From Lunularia cruciata (lineage: Eukaryota; Streptophyta; Marchantiopsida; Lunulariales; Lunulariaceae): DNA of 64,000 nt. The notes beneath the pieces were generated by a model that saw only the letters and a list, made by a program, of their open reading frames with translations, ran no database searches and was not told the DNA's origin. The position numbers and the translations under genes are program-made. Location of the stretch: contig OX419759.1 of assembly GCA_948567375.1 (NCBI GenBank), positions 33,891,493-33,955,492 on the forward strand, written 5' to 3'. This document shows positions 1 to 10,258 of this stretch, piece after piece (position 1 is the first letter of the stretch; every line of letters begins with the position of its first letter).

Positions 1-634
1 GAACAGCACAATTATGAACGTCGACGTCGATAGTAGAGGGATTATGGTTCTGACGCTGATCTTCACGATGTGCGTCTGGTACGAGGGAAGTTATGGACTT
101 ATCTTTGCAAATCGTATCAATGTCCTTCAGTTCTCTGAAATTGGAATCACTCTCACTAATTACAGGCTTTGTAACTTTGATCTGCACTACATGTAGGGCA
201 ATCAAGTCAGGACTGTTCATAACAAAGAATTTGGCCAATCTATCAGTTTCGCATCCGTTCCAACAGCACGTTTCTGTTCTTCTTATCTCTTTTCTTAAGC
301 CTGTAAGCAAGTAGTAGCATGCATATGTGAACAGATTGTGTTCATGACAAGCTTACATGTTGAACCTCATTCAATACTGTTAATCCTCGACATCTGCTGT
401 AATGGAAGCTAAACCTTTGAATTTCCCTCAGGATCAGACGTTCCTTAGATAGAACCTGAGCATGATGCAAGCTAACCTTTTCAGACTTTCTACAGGAAAT
501 TGAGCTTCTAGGTCGCCTGATAGTATTTGTGATGCAAGTCGTGAGATCCCACTGGTTCTTATAAGGAAGTCCGGGACTTTGCTTTTATCCTTGCTGCAGG
601 TCACGGCGCATCATGAAGTTAGATATTACCGTAG
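1..634. other. Low-copy sequence, no gene recognised
   Basis: Only short overlapping ORFs of 60-73 codons are present, with no recognisable domain, repeat or RNA gene. Base composition is mixed rather than AT-rich, unlike the stretch after 11.9 kb. It could be intron or untranslated sequence of a neighbouring gene, but nothing here decides that. Confidence 0.3.
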
Positions 635-1175
635 TTATGACATGCGAATGTAGCTATCTGTGGTCTTGATGAAATACAGACGGATGCGAAAAGAAGCGTC
701 AGGACCAGAGAAGATGTACTTCTGCATATTGTTGACAGGAAACTGCATTTCCAGACTCTTCCACCTCGCAGGATCGTCTAGATCTGTGACACAATCCGAT
801 GTGGATTGGGCCTTCATTCCCTCCTCCGGTTCCAGAGTGTCATCGGAATGAAAATTTATCTTCTGACATATATCTGTGGATTGACCCAGCATCTGCTTCA
901 ACTTGGCCCTCGCTTCTGCTACTCGGTTCCCTACACTACGTACTTGAAGCCGTCGACATATACTCCTTGAGACTTGACTTGGGTCGAGCGGATTTCCCAT
1001 CAAGTCTGCATGTTAGACCTCGAGAGGAAGTATATTCGTCAAGTTGGTTGTACGGAACATTCTCTTTGTCTAAATTATAATTAAATTCTGTGTGCTTCAT
1101 AGATGGCTTGTATTTCCAACAATCATTACGAGTCGATGAACTCCTCAAATTCTTGTTAACATTTGCAGCACTCAT
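635..1175 (-). CDS. Unrecognised ORF pair, possible exon or frameshifted gene
   Basis: Two overlapping minus-strand ORFs look codon-like. The upstream one starts with ATG at 1175 and runs about 79 codons. The downstream one ends at 635 and contains a helix-rich part (residues such as VAEARAKLKQML) followed by an acidic stretch. The change of frame falls near 936-1000. This would fit either one frameshifted gene or two exons whose splice sites I cannot place. A third minus ORF (1185-1391) just upstream may belong to the same unit. No family was recognised, so the function is unknown. Chance ORFs remain possible. Confidence 0.25.
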
Positions 1176-1718
1176 GGCCTATTTCTAAAGCAGAATTCCC
1201 TCACTTACACAATTGCACAGAAGACTGATTCCTTTTGATGTCTCTACATACTTCGAAACCCCTGTCAGCGGGTGTGGTGGAACTTTTGAACGAAGAACTT
1301 CCTTATCTTTCGCAGAAGACAGGAAACCGTAAGCATGAGGAAAGCGAATCCGTTCCTCGAGTGTAGGTGAGGATGTGCAAGTTGTGTTCAAGTATCGTGA
1401 TCCAGAGCGTCAATCTGCCGACAACTTCTTGGAGTACCTTCCTTGTAGTTGGAAATGGTCTGATTAAGCAAACAAAAATAGCTCCTACCTACATCATGAC
1501 CAGATGTAGACCATGCTCATATGGTAAATCCTTCGAGCCAGAAATTTATGCAGGAGAAGGATTGCAATTCCAATGTGTGTTTTGAGAAAATCAAAATCAA
1601 CCACTACTGACTTGAAGATCTATTTTCAGTGATGAACCAGATGGAAGCGACTTGTTCGAGCTCTCAACGTACTTCTCTGTTCGAATTCATGTGAATTCTC
1701 AGGTCTGCCGAGAGGAGG

Positions 1719-1809
1719 ACCTGGCCGCGCATTTCAAACTGTGGAGAGCTGTCCTTTACCTGACCGCGCATTTCAAACTGTGAAGAGCTATCCTTTACCT
1801 GACCGCGCT
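1719..1809. repeat. 39-bp tandem repeat, about 2.3 copies
   Basis: Units start at 1719, 1758 and 1797. Each begins ACCTGRCCGCGC and continues through a TTTCAAACTGTG core; the third copy is cut short after the CCGCGC part. The first two units differ at only a few bases, so the duplication is fairly recent. No coding sense is evident. Confidence 0.75.
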
Positions 1810-3334
1810 GCAGCTTTTATATTCCCAGTTCAAATTCCTTCAGCCCGTGGTGTGAATATCTGACCTAAAACCCCCAAAGGAGAACTTTCTTGCGCAGAGA
1901 AACCTCTCTACAGAAGTTCATAGTACTGCAGCTTGTTCTTTCCGTCAGTTGTATCCAGTATTGCAATTGTATCCACACCGCTCTCAACGATCATGGTGGT
2001 TTTAGAAGGAGCTTTCCATGTATATTTCCTCAGTTACATAAGAGATAAGCCAATTCTCTCGTGGTGATCCGGGATAGTCATTACCAGATAAATGGCTGGT
2101 GTAACTACCTTCCTCTTTCTCTCTTATCTGTTTTCGAGTACGGTGTAAAGAAATTAACACCAAAATTAACTTACCCAAGATTGACCCCTTTGCCCAGATC
2201 CGCCTCAATCACCTCCAAGTTCCTCCGATGCACGCATACGCTACAGTAAGTCCACGGTTTAGCTTTGTTACTCATTCCTACCTGTCAACATATACTGATC
2301 TGATAATGTTCAAATTCGTGCTTCTTTTTCGCTTTGTGCAGTTGCGTCCTGTCCGTGCTTCAAGTTGTCTTCTGGGCCCTAATGCAGTTTCTTGCCCTTG
2401 TTTGACGATCTGAATTTCCGTCGTTTGAAGTTTTACACCTCTTAGTTTAACACACAGGCGATCACACAGTCCTACATACATGATGAGACGACCCAAAAGA
2501 TACCTTTTGAAGAGAGGCATCGGAATTGAAAGCCATCGGAATTGAAAGGCAAATTTGATATGCAGGTGGATTGCTGCCAACTGGCTGCAAACAGAAAGAT
2601 CTGGTGCGAATGTTTATTGAACCTCATTAGAATTGGTATATAGTCCTCTTTGAGTCCCATGACGATGTAAATTATGATCTAACAACTAGAGTGACAGCAT
2701 GTGGCAACTTTATGTCTGAAGAGTGTAGAGAGTTCTTACGAAGTCCACCAAGCTTTGATATTCCTGTTAGATACTAACTCAAAGGCAGACATGCTAAAAT
2801 GGCATTTACCGTTACTTCTGATAAGCAGAGGTGAACGACCGCACTCAAGCCAACCAAGAGGTGATCGCATTCTCAACAAACCTGAAAATAATCTTCACTT
2901 TCTTCGGGTTGCGGAGGATAGAGTTGACTACCGTACTATGTTCTTATTAGGCAGGCTGTGACCGGGACATACTTGATTTCTATTGTTGTGAAACAGTGTT
3001 ATGACAAAGAATAGACTAGGAACTCAATTCGATCGTAAGTTAACAAGACTCTGGAGGTTAGTCATTGCATTCCGGACATCGCAGTGGATACACAAGATTT
3101 GGATATTGGTTGGACAGCAATTAAACCCCATGACTCAGAACAGACGTTCTGATCAATTTCACAATATTCACCACTCTCAATGAGTCTCAGAATCAATACA
3201 ATCAACTGTAAATACTGACAAGATTTAGAACAAAGCTTCAATAATGTCAAGGAAAAGGTTTATTTTCTTTACACAGGGAATGGTTTCACGTGGACCAGAC
3301 TCATCAACCCTTAGTAGTCCAAAACGACATCATC
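1810..3334. other. Low-copy sequence, no supported gene
   Basis: ORFs here are short (100 codons or fewer), overlap on both strands and show no recognisable motifs. The stretch lies downstream of the membrane-protein ORF at 3335-4123 (minus strand), so its right end may include that gene's 3' untranslated region. No poly(A) signal can be assigned with confidence. Confidence 0.3.
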
Positions 3335-4123
3335 TCACCTCCAGGCGATCTTCCTCAGTGAGAAGGGTTTGATCTTCTTGATACCCTTCTCAACTTTTTT
3401 ATAGGAATCGGCAACTACCAGTGTCAAATCCCTAAGGGAAGCTCTCCTAATCACCACGCTGCTGCCAAAACTCACAAGAAGAATCGCTACTAATCTCAAC
3501 ATTTGAAAGTTAGGCGGAGCTGACTCAATCCAGGCACCATAGACTTTGGCCGTTGGTGAACCTAACGTAAACAGATAACCAACCATTGCAAAACTACACA
3601 CTATCTGGGGAAAGACGGTCTTTCCCAGAGTCGTAGATTGGAGGCAGATCAAGAACGTTACAAATATGAAGCTCAAGTAAACAAACAGGTGAAGGGTCCT
3701 AGAATGTTTATGAACACCAGGTGTGTCCCAAGAAGAAGAAGATGATGATACAGAGGCTTGGATGGAGGACTCTGAGAAGATGAAAGTGGCCAGAGCGGAG
3801 ACCATCGTTCCGGTGAACAAGAGAAGCAGCATAACGCGCTGGTCCTTCGTCATCATGCGCCAGTCGGCGCACATCGCAACTGGCACGAGGAAACTCACCA
3901 GGATGCCCACCGGCATGTTGACGAATTCGGCATACTGGCCCAAGCTGCCTTCTTGGTCCTGGTGGTTATGGGAGCTTTGTACAGAGCTCACTGGTTGACC
4001 CGCCTCTTTTCGGGCAGCTTTCCCGTTAGATGCCCGTCTCACTACCACTGGGCGAGGAGAATTCCTGTCTTTGGACGTTGATCTAGCTCTTGCCCGATTC
4101 TCTTGCTTTCGAGTTGCAGGCAT
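3335..4123 (-). CDS. Predicted multi-pass membrane protein, unknown family
   Basis: This is the longest open frame in the low-copy part: 262 codons from an ATG at 4123 to a stop at 3335. The first 60 or so residues are basic and rich in Arg, Lys and Ser (MPATRKQENRARARSTSKDR), with no obvious signal peptide. Four or five hydrophobic segments follow, at roughly residues 70-85, 95-115, 148-165, 170-190 and 208-225. A Ser-rich loop lies near 125-135, and the end is basic (GIKKIKPFSLRKIAWR). This layout fits an integral membrane protein with cytosolic basic tails. I recognise no family and assign no function. The ATG was chosen because it is the first in frame and precedes the basic region. Introns elsewhere in the gene cannot be excluded. 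Confidence 0.6.
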   Translation of the reverse strand: MPATRKQENRARARSTSKDRNSPRPVVVRRASNGKAARKEAGQPVSSVQSSHNHQDQEGSLGQYAEFVNMPVGILVSFLVPVAMCADWRMMTKDQRVMLLLLFTGTMVSALATFIFSESSIQASVSSSSSSWDTPGVHKHSRTLHLFVYLSFIFVTFLICLQSTTLGKTVFPQIVCSFAMVGYLFTLGSPTAKVYGAWIESAPPNFQMLRLVAILLVSFGSSVVIRRASLRDLTLVVADSYKKVEKGIKKIKPFSLRKIAWR

Positions 4124-7100
4124 TGTAAGATCACCGCCTACTCAATAAGTCAATACTTGTAATTCTTCCTAGGTGATTTACACATAGTATCCGTCAAACC
4201 TGTATCATCCATAGTTGTCGAACTTCATATGATGTCGCTCTGAAGTAGATTTGATTGTTGAACAATTTCTCAGCGTTGCTCCAAGGGTTCAATGTTACTA
4301 TTTAGATGCTCAAGAGTGATGATTCCTGGACATTGTTAGCGTCCCAAGAAAATCGTGTGTGGATGACACAGCGCGAATGGAAATTGGTAACAGATCCTGC
4401 GCGATGAAAGCTCATCCTGTCCCCTCACTCTCTTCGAATTTGGCTGTGAATCGTCGTTTGCAGTCGGGAAACCCCGGACAATCCTTACTTCCACTCTAAC
4501 CCTAGCTGTTTGTGATACTGAACACATACGACATACGACGCGCGACGCCAGTGGACATGTCCCTTCAATACTTCATCGGTGGCTCACTAATGTCCCTTTC
4601 TCAGCGACCTGATTGAACTGGACTTTATCCGCCAAAGCGCATTCTAGTGTTTCCTATCTTTACGGTGCTTGGCTGACTTGAATTTCCTCTCTGCACTGTA
4701 AAGACAACAGCCTTTTAACTGGTAACTATCCGAACTCGGAGGATTCTTAATTTGTAGGAATCTGAAGTGCAAGCGCTTCTGGATTCGTCGTACTGTACTG
4801 AAAATTATGGAGGAGTTGGGTCGTGGATTCCAGTGAGGAATTGCCAGCACTGGCTTCTCTAACCGGGCCAGCCAACTGACAAACGGGATCTAAAACCATA
4901 TAACCACCTTGCTTGCTCGAACCAAGGTTCTTAATAGTCCAAGCCAGCCACAAAAGGCTCTTAAACATCAGAGTTCTCATCTTGCTCTCTTGAAGATCCT
5001 GGACAGATAATTGATATTCATAACCTTAGATTTCAACGCCTCTCAGATTAATTGCGGTCTGATAGCTTAGCACATGTGTTAGGTTTACCTCAAGAAACAA
5101 GAAAGTACGTCTCTTTTATGGAGAACGAGGGAGGCACTATGGTCCAGAAAGATCGAGGACTTGGGGATCGTCCCTTCTGTTTGATGTATACCCTGTATAA
5201 AGAAGAGAACATTTCTCTATCCTGCTTGGGGTTTAAGGTTCCTGCCAATGTCTGGCAGAAACCTTGAACCTTTTATGCCCCAATTTGCCTGTATCCAGTA
5301 CCAGAGAACACGTACTAGTCAATTTCTATCAACGTTTGATTAGTAAAACTTCTGCAATGGTGAAAATATAACTGCATATCTATGCCCGAGTGAACAACCT
5401 GATAAAGAAAAGAATTGAAGTTCATCACAAAGAAAGGTCGTACCAATATCTTATATGGGGCCGTGCATGTAGTAGCAGCCTGATATGCGTGCTGATCCTA
5501 CTTGTGTCCATATCCTAGCCCTCGGATGTAGTTCCAGTCTGGCTGTCAAGCATTTCGGAAGACCTCCCTGTCAGCAATATAGGACCATGTCTAGTGTAAT
5601 GGAAGGCTCAAAGAATTCCAAATAGCTCTGAACTTTAGTATCATAAATCTTTGAATGAATGAATGATCTACGTTCAATCTTTGCAGTATCGTTCCTTGCA
5701 AATATTCTGAAATTGGCACTAACATCCACATGTACCTGGAACACATGCTTTCATCACACCATCTTTACATAACAGACTTGCAAGCCTATATATTTGTAAG
5801 CAGTTGTACTCAGTTTGATACATCTTTAAATTTACTTTTCTCTTGCTAATGTCTGCAAAAAGTCCAGTTGGTCAAACACCCGGTTGCTGCTGCGTAAGCC
5901 TGAAATTGTGACCGTATCCAAAGCAGAAATGGGAAGATCTGGAGAATTTAAGTGTCCAACAATCTAGAAGTTACTCGTGCACAAGAGAGCATCAGAGCTG
6001 GAGGAGAAAGAAGCTTACAAACGTCCACTCCGAAGGACCCCTCTATTAGGAGATTTGACACTGCTGCAGGTGCCAGTCACGATGCAGACCTTTTAATATG
6101 CAACCAACGGCTCTATGTGAGAAAAGTGGCCACTCACTTGTCCAAACGGGATTTATCGTTTTACTAGTTCAAAAGGCTTTAGATTAAGGAAAGTATACAG
6201 ACTAACATACAGGAAAACTGAGAAAAAATTGACAGCAGTTTCGCAGAGGATGAATATTGGAAACATAATGAAGAATGTTAGCGGTTCTTACTATCCGGTT
6301 GAAAAAGGTTCCGGCGTCATTGGCTTCTGGCCCCGTTAGCTCCTAAATCCTTCAGTGAAATGACTGTCACTTCAATGTAAGGTTCATTCTCATGTAGATG
6401 CCTCATGTTAAGTTTCACTGAAGGACAAACGAGATCCATGATGATTACAGATCAGCTCTAGAGCGGAGATTATTATCCGCAGCAGGTACCACTGAGACAA
6501 ACCTTGTCTACAGTTATACCTCCTTGGCTTGGGCCTCTCATCCACTGACTCGGGATAAACCGTAGGACTTCTCTGGCATTACTTTCTACCGTTCCCTGAA
6601 CCATCTTTGCTTCTTGTGCTACCCTGGCAAATTGACGAATGTTATTCTGCCCCGAGAAACTAAAACAGCGAGCACACATCTTTTAGTTCACCCTGAACTC
6701 CATAAGAAGGTTTGTTAGTATCGCTGTCACGAAGCAAATCACAGTGACTAGATAATTGGAGGTTGAAGAGATCTTCCAACAAATCAACAGTGTTGCTAGT
6801 ACAAGAGACCGAAGATACCGTAATCTTCTGGCAAATTACACTCTGATAATCCACAACTGTATGCATGAGAAGATTCTCGCACTTTCTGGTTTTGTGATTA
6901 CTTGTACCCTCATACCCTTTGCTAAATGAACAGAATAGGATAGCTAATTCAACCTTCAAGCAACTTTCGACCACTAGTCTTAGAAAGTTGTATTCTGGAA
7001 TATGGTTTGGAGCTAAGTTTCTATTCAAGTCAGCAATTTGATCTTTCTTGATAAACTTGCCGTTTTATATTTGGTCATCTCCAAATTCATGGAAAAACTA

Positions 7101-7909
7101 CTATAGTAGCAAGTACTTTAAGTTACGTACTTTAAGTACGTAACCACATGTTGCAATGTTCTGTCTGGGGCATTTGCTAATTGGATTTAGAATGAATTAT
7201 AATCTGTACATGATCCAGGTTATAAAATAGAATGTCAATACCTCCAATATAATAATGGGTAATAATGTCGTATAGATTCGGTTCCAGCTTGGATTCTTCG
7301 TGTTTCTCCAGACTATTGTGGAGGTGCGGTCACGTTACTATATATATAAGAGAGTGGAACGGTTCCAGTGTTCGGTATAAATTGTTTCACGAACGAAGGA
7401 ATATGTACCTGGCTCCATCAAGGAGTTCTTCAGAGTGGGTGCGTTATGGACCAGGAAGGTGTCAGTTTTTAAGTACAATATACCAGTAACCTTCTGCATG
7501 TTCGTCTTTGAAGTCAGTAATCTCCAGCGTTCACGCTAAGCCTGCTCTATTCCGCAAGGACAGTAGTACATTCGGCGCCTGTAAGGACATGATTCGAGAA
7601 ACAGGGTTGACCAGCGGCACTAGTGGTTGTTTTCGCCGTAAGGACAGGTGTTTAAACAATGACTTAGCGGTTCTGGCACGTAGCGGCAGTGTAAAGTTTG
7701 CTTTTGCACACTACATCCTTCCCTGTTGTCGATCAGAACTGATCCATTAACAGGCAAGATCCTTGTCACCATGGTAGGGTCTCCTTTTCTTCAGCGAGCA
7801 GCACATTAATTGATTGACACATTTGATCCTTTAAATCGGACACGTTCTTGATCTTTTCGAGCACTTCTCACTGTGAGACAGAGATTGTACACCTTCTCGC
7901 CAGTATGTC
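4124..7909. other. Low-copy interval with weak, possibly exonic ORFs
   Basis: There is no complete gene. Several minus-strand stretches look codon-like: 4747-4980 begins with a short hydrophobic segment, and 6660-7028 is followed closely by 6473-6679 in another frame. On the plus strand, 5952-6167 is similar. They could be exons of one interrupted minus-strand gene, but no splice pattern or protein family could be established. A palindrome at 7122-7144 is listed separately. The rest shows no repeat or RNA gene. Confidence 0.25.
7122..7144. repeat. Perfect 23-bp palindrome with GTAC cores
   Basis: Eleven-base arms (GTTACGTACTT and its complement) flank a single T. The arms contain two GTAC cores, and a third lies just upstream at 7113. 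GTAC is the core bound by plant SBP-domain factors, so a regulatory site is possible. No gene start is evident nearby, so the role is unknown. Confidence 0.6.
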
Positions 7910-8508
7910 ATGGATGCAAGCGCCGTTGCTAACACTCAGGTAGACTGGCTTGAGACTGCCGAAGCACACGTGTTCAAAGCTGATCTGCCTGGTAACATTA
8001 CCAAGTCCTCTTCGGTGCAGTATAGTATCGCCATTGCATGAAATGTGGACACATCAAGATTTCCAAACCTCAAGTGCTACAGAAAAGAACAGGAGCACTT
8101 CGAAAGTCTTTGTTGTTAGTGACAATGCGCCGCATCTGAATCAAGCTGCAAAGGCTTTAAATGCAGGATGCTACTTGCAAATTGGATATCTCCAAATTGA
8201 CCTCCCTGATGTCTCGAAACCTCCCACCTGACATCGTGTCGCAGGTTGATGCCCGAAGATGTCAAAGGTCAAATGAAGATAATCAGACGCTGGAGATCAG
8301 CGGAGAGCGGAAGAAAGAAACAGTTCAAAACTCCGACACCTGGCATCGTATGGAGCGCACTCGTGGGACCTTCCTGCGGAGATTTCTACTACCTGAAAAC
8401 GTAGATGTTAACGCTGTGAAGGCTCAGGTCGAGAATGGAGTCTTGATAGTGACCATCCCCAAAATCCTAGCCCCCAAGCCTCAAGTTCGAACAATTGAGA
8501 TCCAGTAA
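7910..8508 (+). pseudogene. Class I small heat-shock protein (Hsp20) pseudogene
   Basis: Small heat-shock proteins are ATP-independent chaperones of the cytosol. From 7910 the frame reads through the start of an alpha-crystallin domain ([18 protein letters not shown]). It then meets about 250 bp of unrelated sequence. The domain resumes near 8249 (MPEDVKGQ), changes frame again near 8270, and continues to the stop at 8506-8508. That last part has the hallmark segments ISGERKKE, DTWHRMERT, FLRRFLLPE and ENGVLIVTIPK. The usual N-terminal arm of about 50 residues is missing. The interruption has GT...AG ends (7992-8244), but joining them gives an immediate TGA. Two frame breaks and the missing arm make this a decayed copy. 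The family call is secure. Confidence 0.85.
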
Positions 8509-8576
8509 GCGCGACATTTACTGCATCTAATATCGATTCAATGCAGAGCAGAAACACATATCAGACGGTATCAAAC

Positions 8577-8644
8577 GGGCGAAACACATGATTCTGATCA
8601 CTCTCAATTCTAGAAACGGACCAGATTCTCGGATGGAACATAAA
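8577..8644 (+). repeat. 68-bp repeat, left copy flanking the copia remnant
   Basis: This is about 88% identical, by eye, to 11715-11782 in the same orientation. It begins GGGCGAAACACATGATTCTG and ends at GGAACATAAA. The two copies bracket the whole copia remnant, which suggests a duplicated piece of target or a repair event, not an LTR. Confidence 0.75.
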
Positions 8645-8669
8645 TGTCGATGAAGTATCACAAGTCAAT

Positions 8670-8744
8670 ACACCTGGCGCTTAGTGAACGGAGTACTCCT
8701 GGCGCTTAGTGAACGGAGTACTCCTGGCGCTTAGTGAACGCAGG
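8670..8744. repeat. 25-bp tandem repeat, three copies
   Basis: Units at 8670, 8695 and 8720 share the core CCTGGCGCTTAGTGAACG. Unit 1 differs from unit 2 by one base near the start, and unit 3 differs in its last few bases. It lies between the heat-shock pseudogene and the copia remnant. No function is evident. Confidence 0.85.
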
Positions 8745-8798
8745 AGAGTTAATCCTTAGTCACGCTTTATTCTTTACTCAACCAGTTCTCGTATAGAG

Positions 8799-9185
8799 TT
8801 ATGGTGAAGAGTGATTCGATACTTGTATATTTCTTCTACATATATATATGGCAGAACTTGTGTCCCGTAGACCATTCTTTGGTGTCTCCACAAATGAATA
8901 ATGAGAGTCTCCACTCTCATTATTCATTTCCGTAACATGGTATATTCGAGCAGGATTTATTGCGATCTTACTATTAATCTTAGGATCAGAAGGAACACCT
9001 CTAGCTCTAGGACAAGTTTCAACACTTTTTACAAGATTTAACAATTCTTGGCCTTTCAAGAAAGCAGGCATTCTAGACATTCTATATTTCCATACAGCAT
9101 AATTGTTCTTTGTCAAGGCTTCACCTGTTATGCCACCATAAGTATTGAGTTTAGAACTCATAGTATAAACTCTGCTCTAATACCA
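8799..9185 (-). pseudogene. Ty1/copia gag N-terminus with primer-binding site, inverted fragment
   Basis: On the minus strand, 9185-9174 reads TGGTATTAGAGC. That is one base away from the plant initiator tRNA-Met primer-binding site TGGTATCAGAGC. The ATG at 9161 follows and opens the typical copia Gag start (YGGITGEALTKNNYAVWKYRM), which packages element RNA. The frame runs to 8799, but its second half no longer resembles Gag. The fragment points away from the plus-strand copia Gag beginning near 9420, so the element has been inverted or is a second insertion. A hairpin (8892-8929) sits inside it. Confidence 0.65.
8892..8929. repeat. Perfect inverted repeat, 17-bp arms, 4-base loop
   Basis: The left arm AAATGAATAATGAGAGT (8892-8908) pairs with the right arm (8913-8929) across the loop CTCC. 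Part of the arm recurs at 9198-9215 as GATAATGAGAGTGGAGACACC. The hairpin therefore probably marks an inversion or fold-back junction within the copia LTR region. Confidence 0.8.
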
Positions 9186-9647
9186 TGTTGCGGACATGGA
9201 TAATGAGAGTGGAGACACCAAAGTTCACCAAGGAATGGTTTGCGGGAACATGGTATATGGTAACAAGTAACATGGTATATTCGAGCAGTATATTTGAGTA
9301 TGTACACTTATTGCAATCCTATTATAATCTTAGAATTATAATCTTAGGATTTGCACCTCTAATAGACGTGCAAATCAAGCGGTGCACTCTCTTTCTTTGT
9401 GTGTTTCACCATCAATGTTTGGTTACATACAAGGTGTTGATACTCACAAAGAGGTTTGGGATGCATTAGCAAATGTTTTTCAGACTTCAGGCCAAGGCAA
9501 GAAAGTTTGAATTGAAGCAGCAATTAATGGAGGTTAAGAAGGACAACTTAAGCATAATTGATTATGTTTATGACAATAGTGGTCTGGTTGAGCAGCTGAA
9601 TAGCATTGGAGTTAAGGTTGAGGATGATGATTTGATTCTTCATCCTA

Positions 9648-9822
9648 TTCAAGGTCTACCAAGGAGTATAAATCTTTTGAGACATCTATAGCCATTAAAG
9701 ATACTTATCCTCTATTTGACAAGCTAGTCCCAATTCAAGGTCTACCAAGGAATATAAATCTTTTGAGACATCTATAGCCATATTAGAAATACTTATCCTC
9801 TATTTGACAAGCTAGTCCCAAT
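9648..9822 (+). repeat. Tandem duplication of about 86 bp in copia gag
   Basis: The segment beginning TTCAAGGTCTACCAAGGA and ending at GACAAGCTAGTCCCAA occurs twice in a row with a few differences. It encodes the Gag stretch IQGLPRSINLLRHL, followed by an in-frame stop in each copy. Confidence 0.8.
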
Positions 9823-9851
9823 GTTAATCTCTAAAGAGATGTGGCTGTAAG

Positions 9852-10034
9852 GTGGTGGTAATGGTCTTCTTGCTCAAGATCAGGTTTTGTTTGCTGGGAG
9901 AAGTTGTGCAAGAGGCAGAGGATGTGGAAGTTCACTTCGTAAGGTGGTGGTATTGGTCTTCTTACTCAAGATCAGGTTTTGTTTACTGGGAGAGGTTCTG
10001 CAAGAGGCAGAGGATGTGGAAGTTCACTTCGTAG
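9852..10034 (+). repeat. Tandem duplication of about 87 bp in Gly/Arg-rich copia gag
   Basis: Two adjacent copies contain CTCAAGATCAGGTTTTGTTT and GAGGCAGAGGATGTGGAAGT. In the original frame they encode a Gly/Arg-rich linker ahead of the zinc knuckle. The copies differ at about six positions by eye. Confidence 0.8.
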
Positions 10035-10258
10035 GAGGTGCTATTGGTAGACGTCAATCCTCACAAAGACAGTATGCAACACGAGGCAAGTTCACAACGG
10101 AGAGATTCTGCAAGTACTGTAATCAAAGTCTCATTATGAGAAGACTTGTCTCAATAAGCAAGATGATGTTAGAATTGGTAAACTCCCTCAACAAAACTGT
10201 ATGGAGAAGGATTCCTACTTGTAAGATCATCTGTTAATGATGACTCACATTTGTTGCA

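Larger units (their letters stand above)
9267..10236 (+). pseudogene. Ty1/copia LTR end and gag remnant, frameshifted
   Basis: A primer-binding-like TGGTATATTCGAGCAG lies at 9273, and the same string with its leading GTAACA also occurs at 8931-8952. Gag coding resumes near 9425 (GVDTHKEVWDALANVFQTS), shifts frame at about 9490, and continues with FELKQQLMEVKKDNLSIIDYV. After two tandem duplications a zinc knuckle is visible near 10108 (CKYCNQ, then HYEKTC in the next frame). Gag forms the particle and the knuckle binds RNA. At least three frame changes make the gene dead. Confidence 0.75.

Noticed and set aside
8670-8744. CRISPR-like array
   Set aside because: The 25-bp units are directly adjacent without spacers, and the context is plant DNA.
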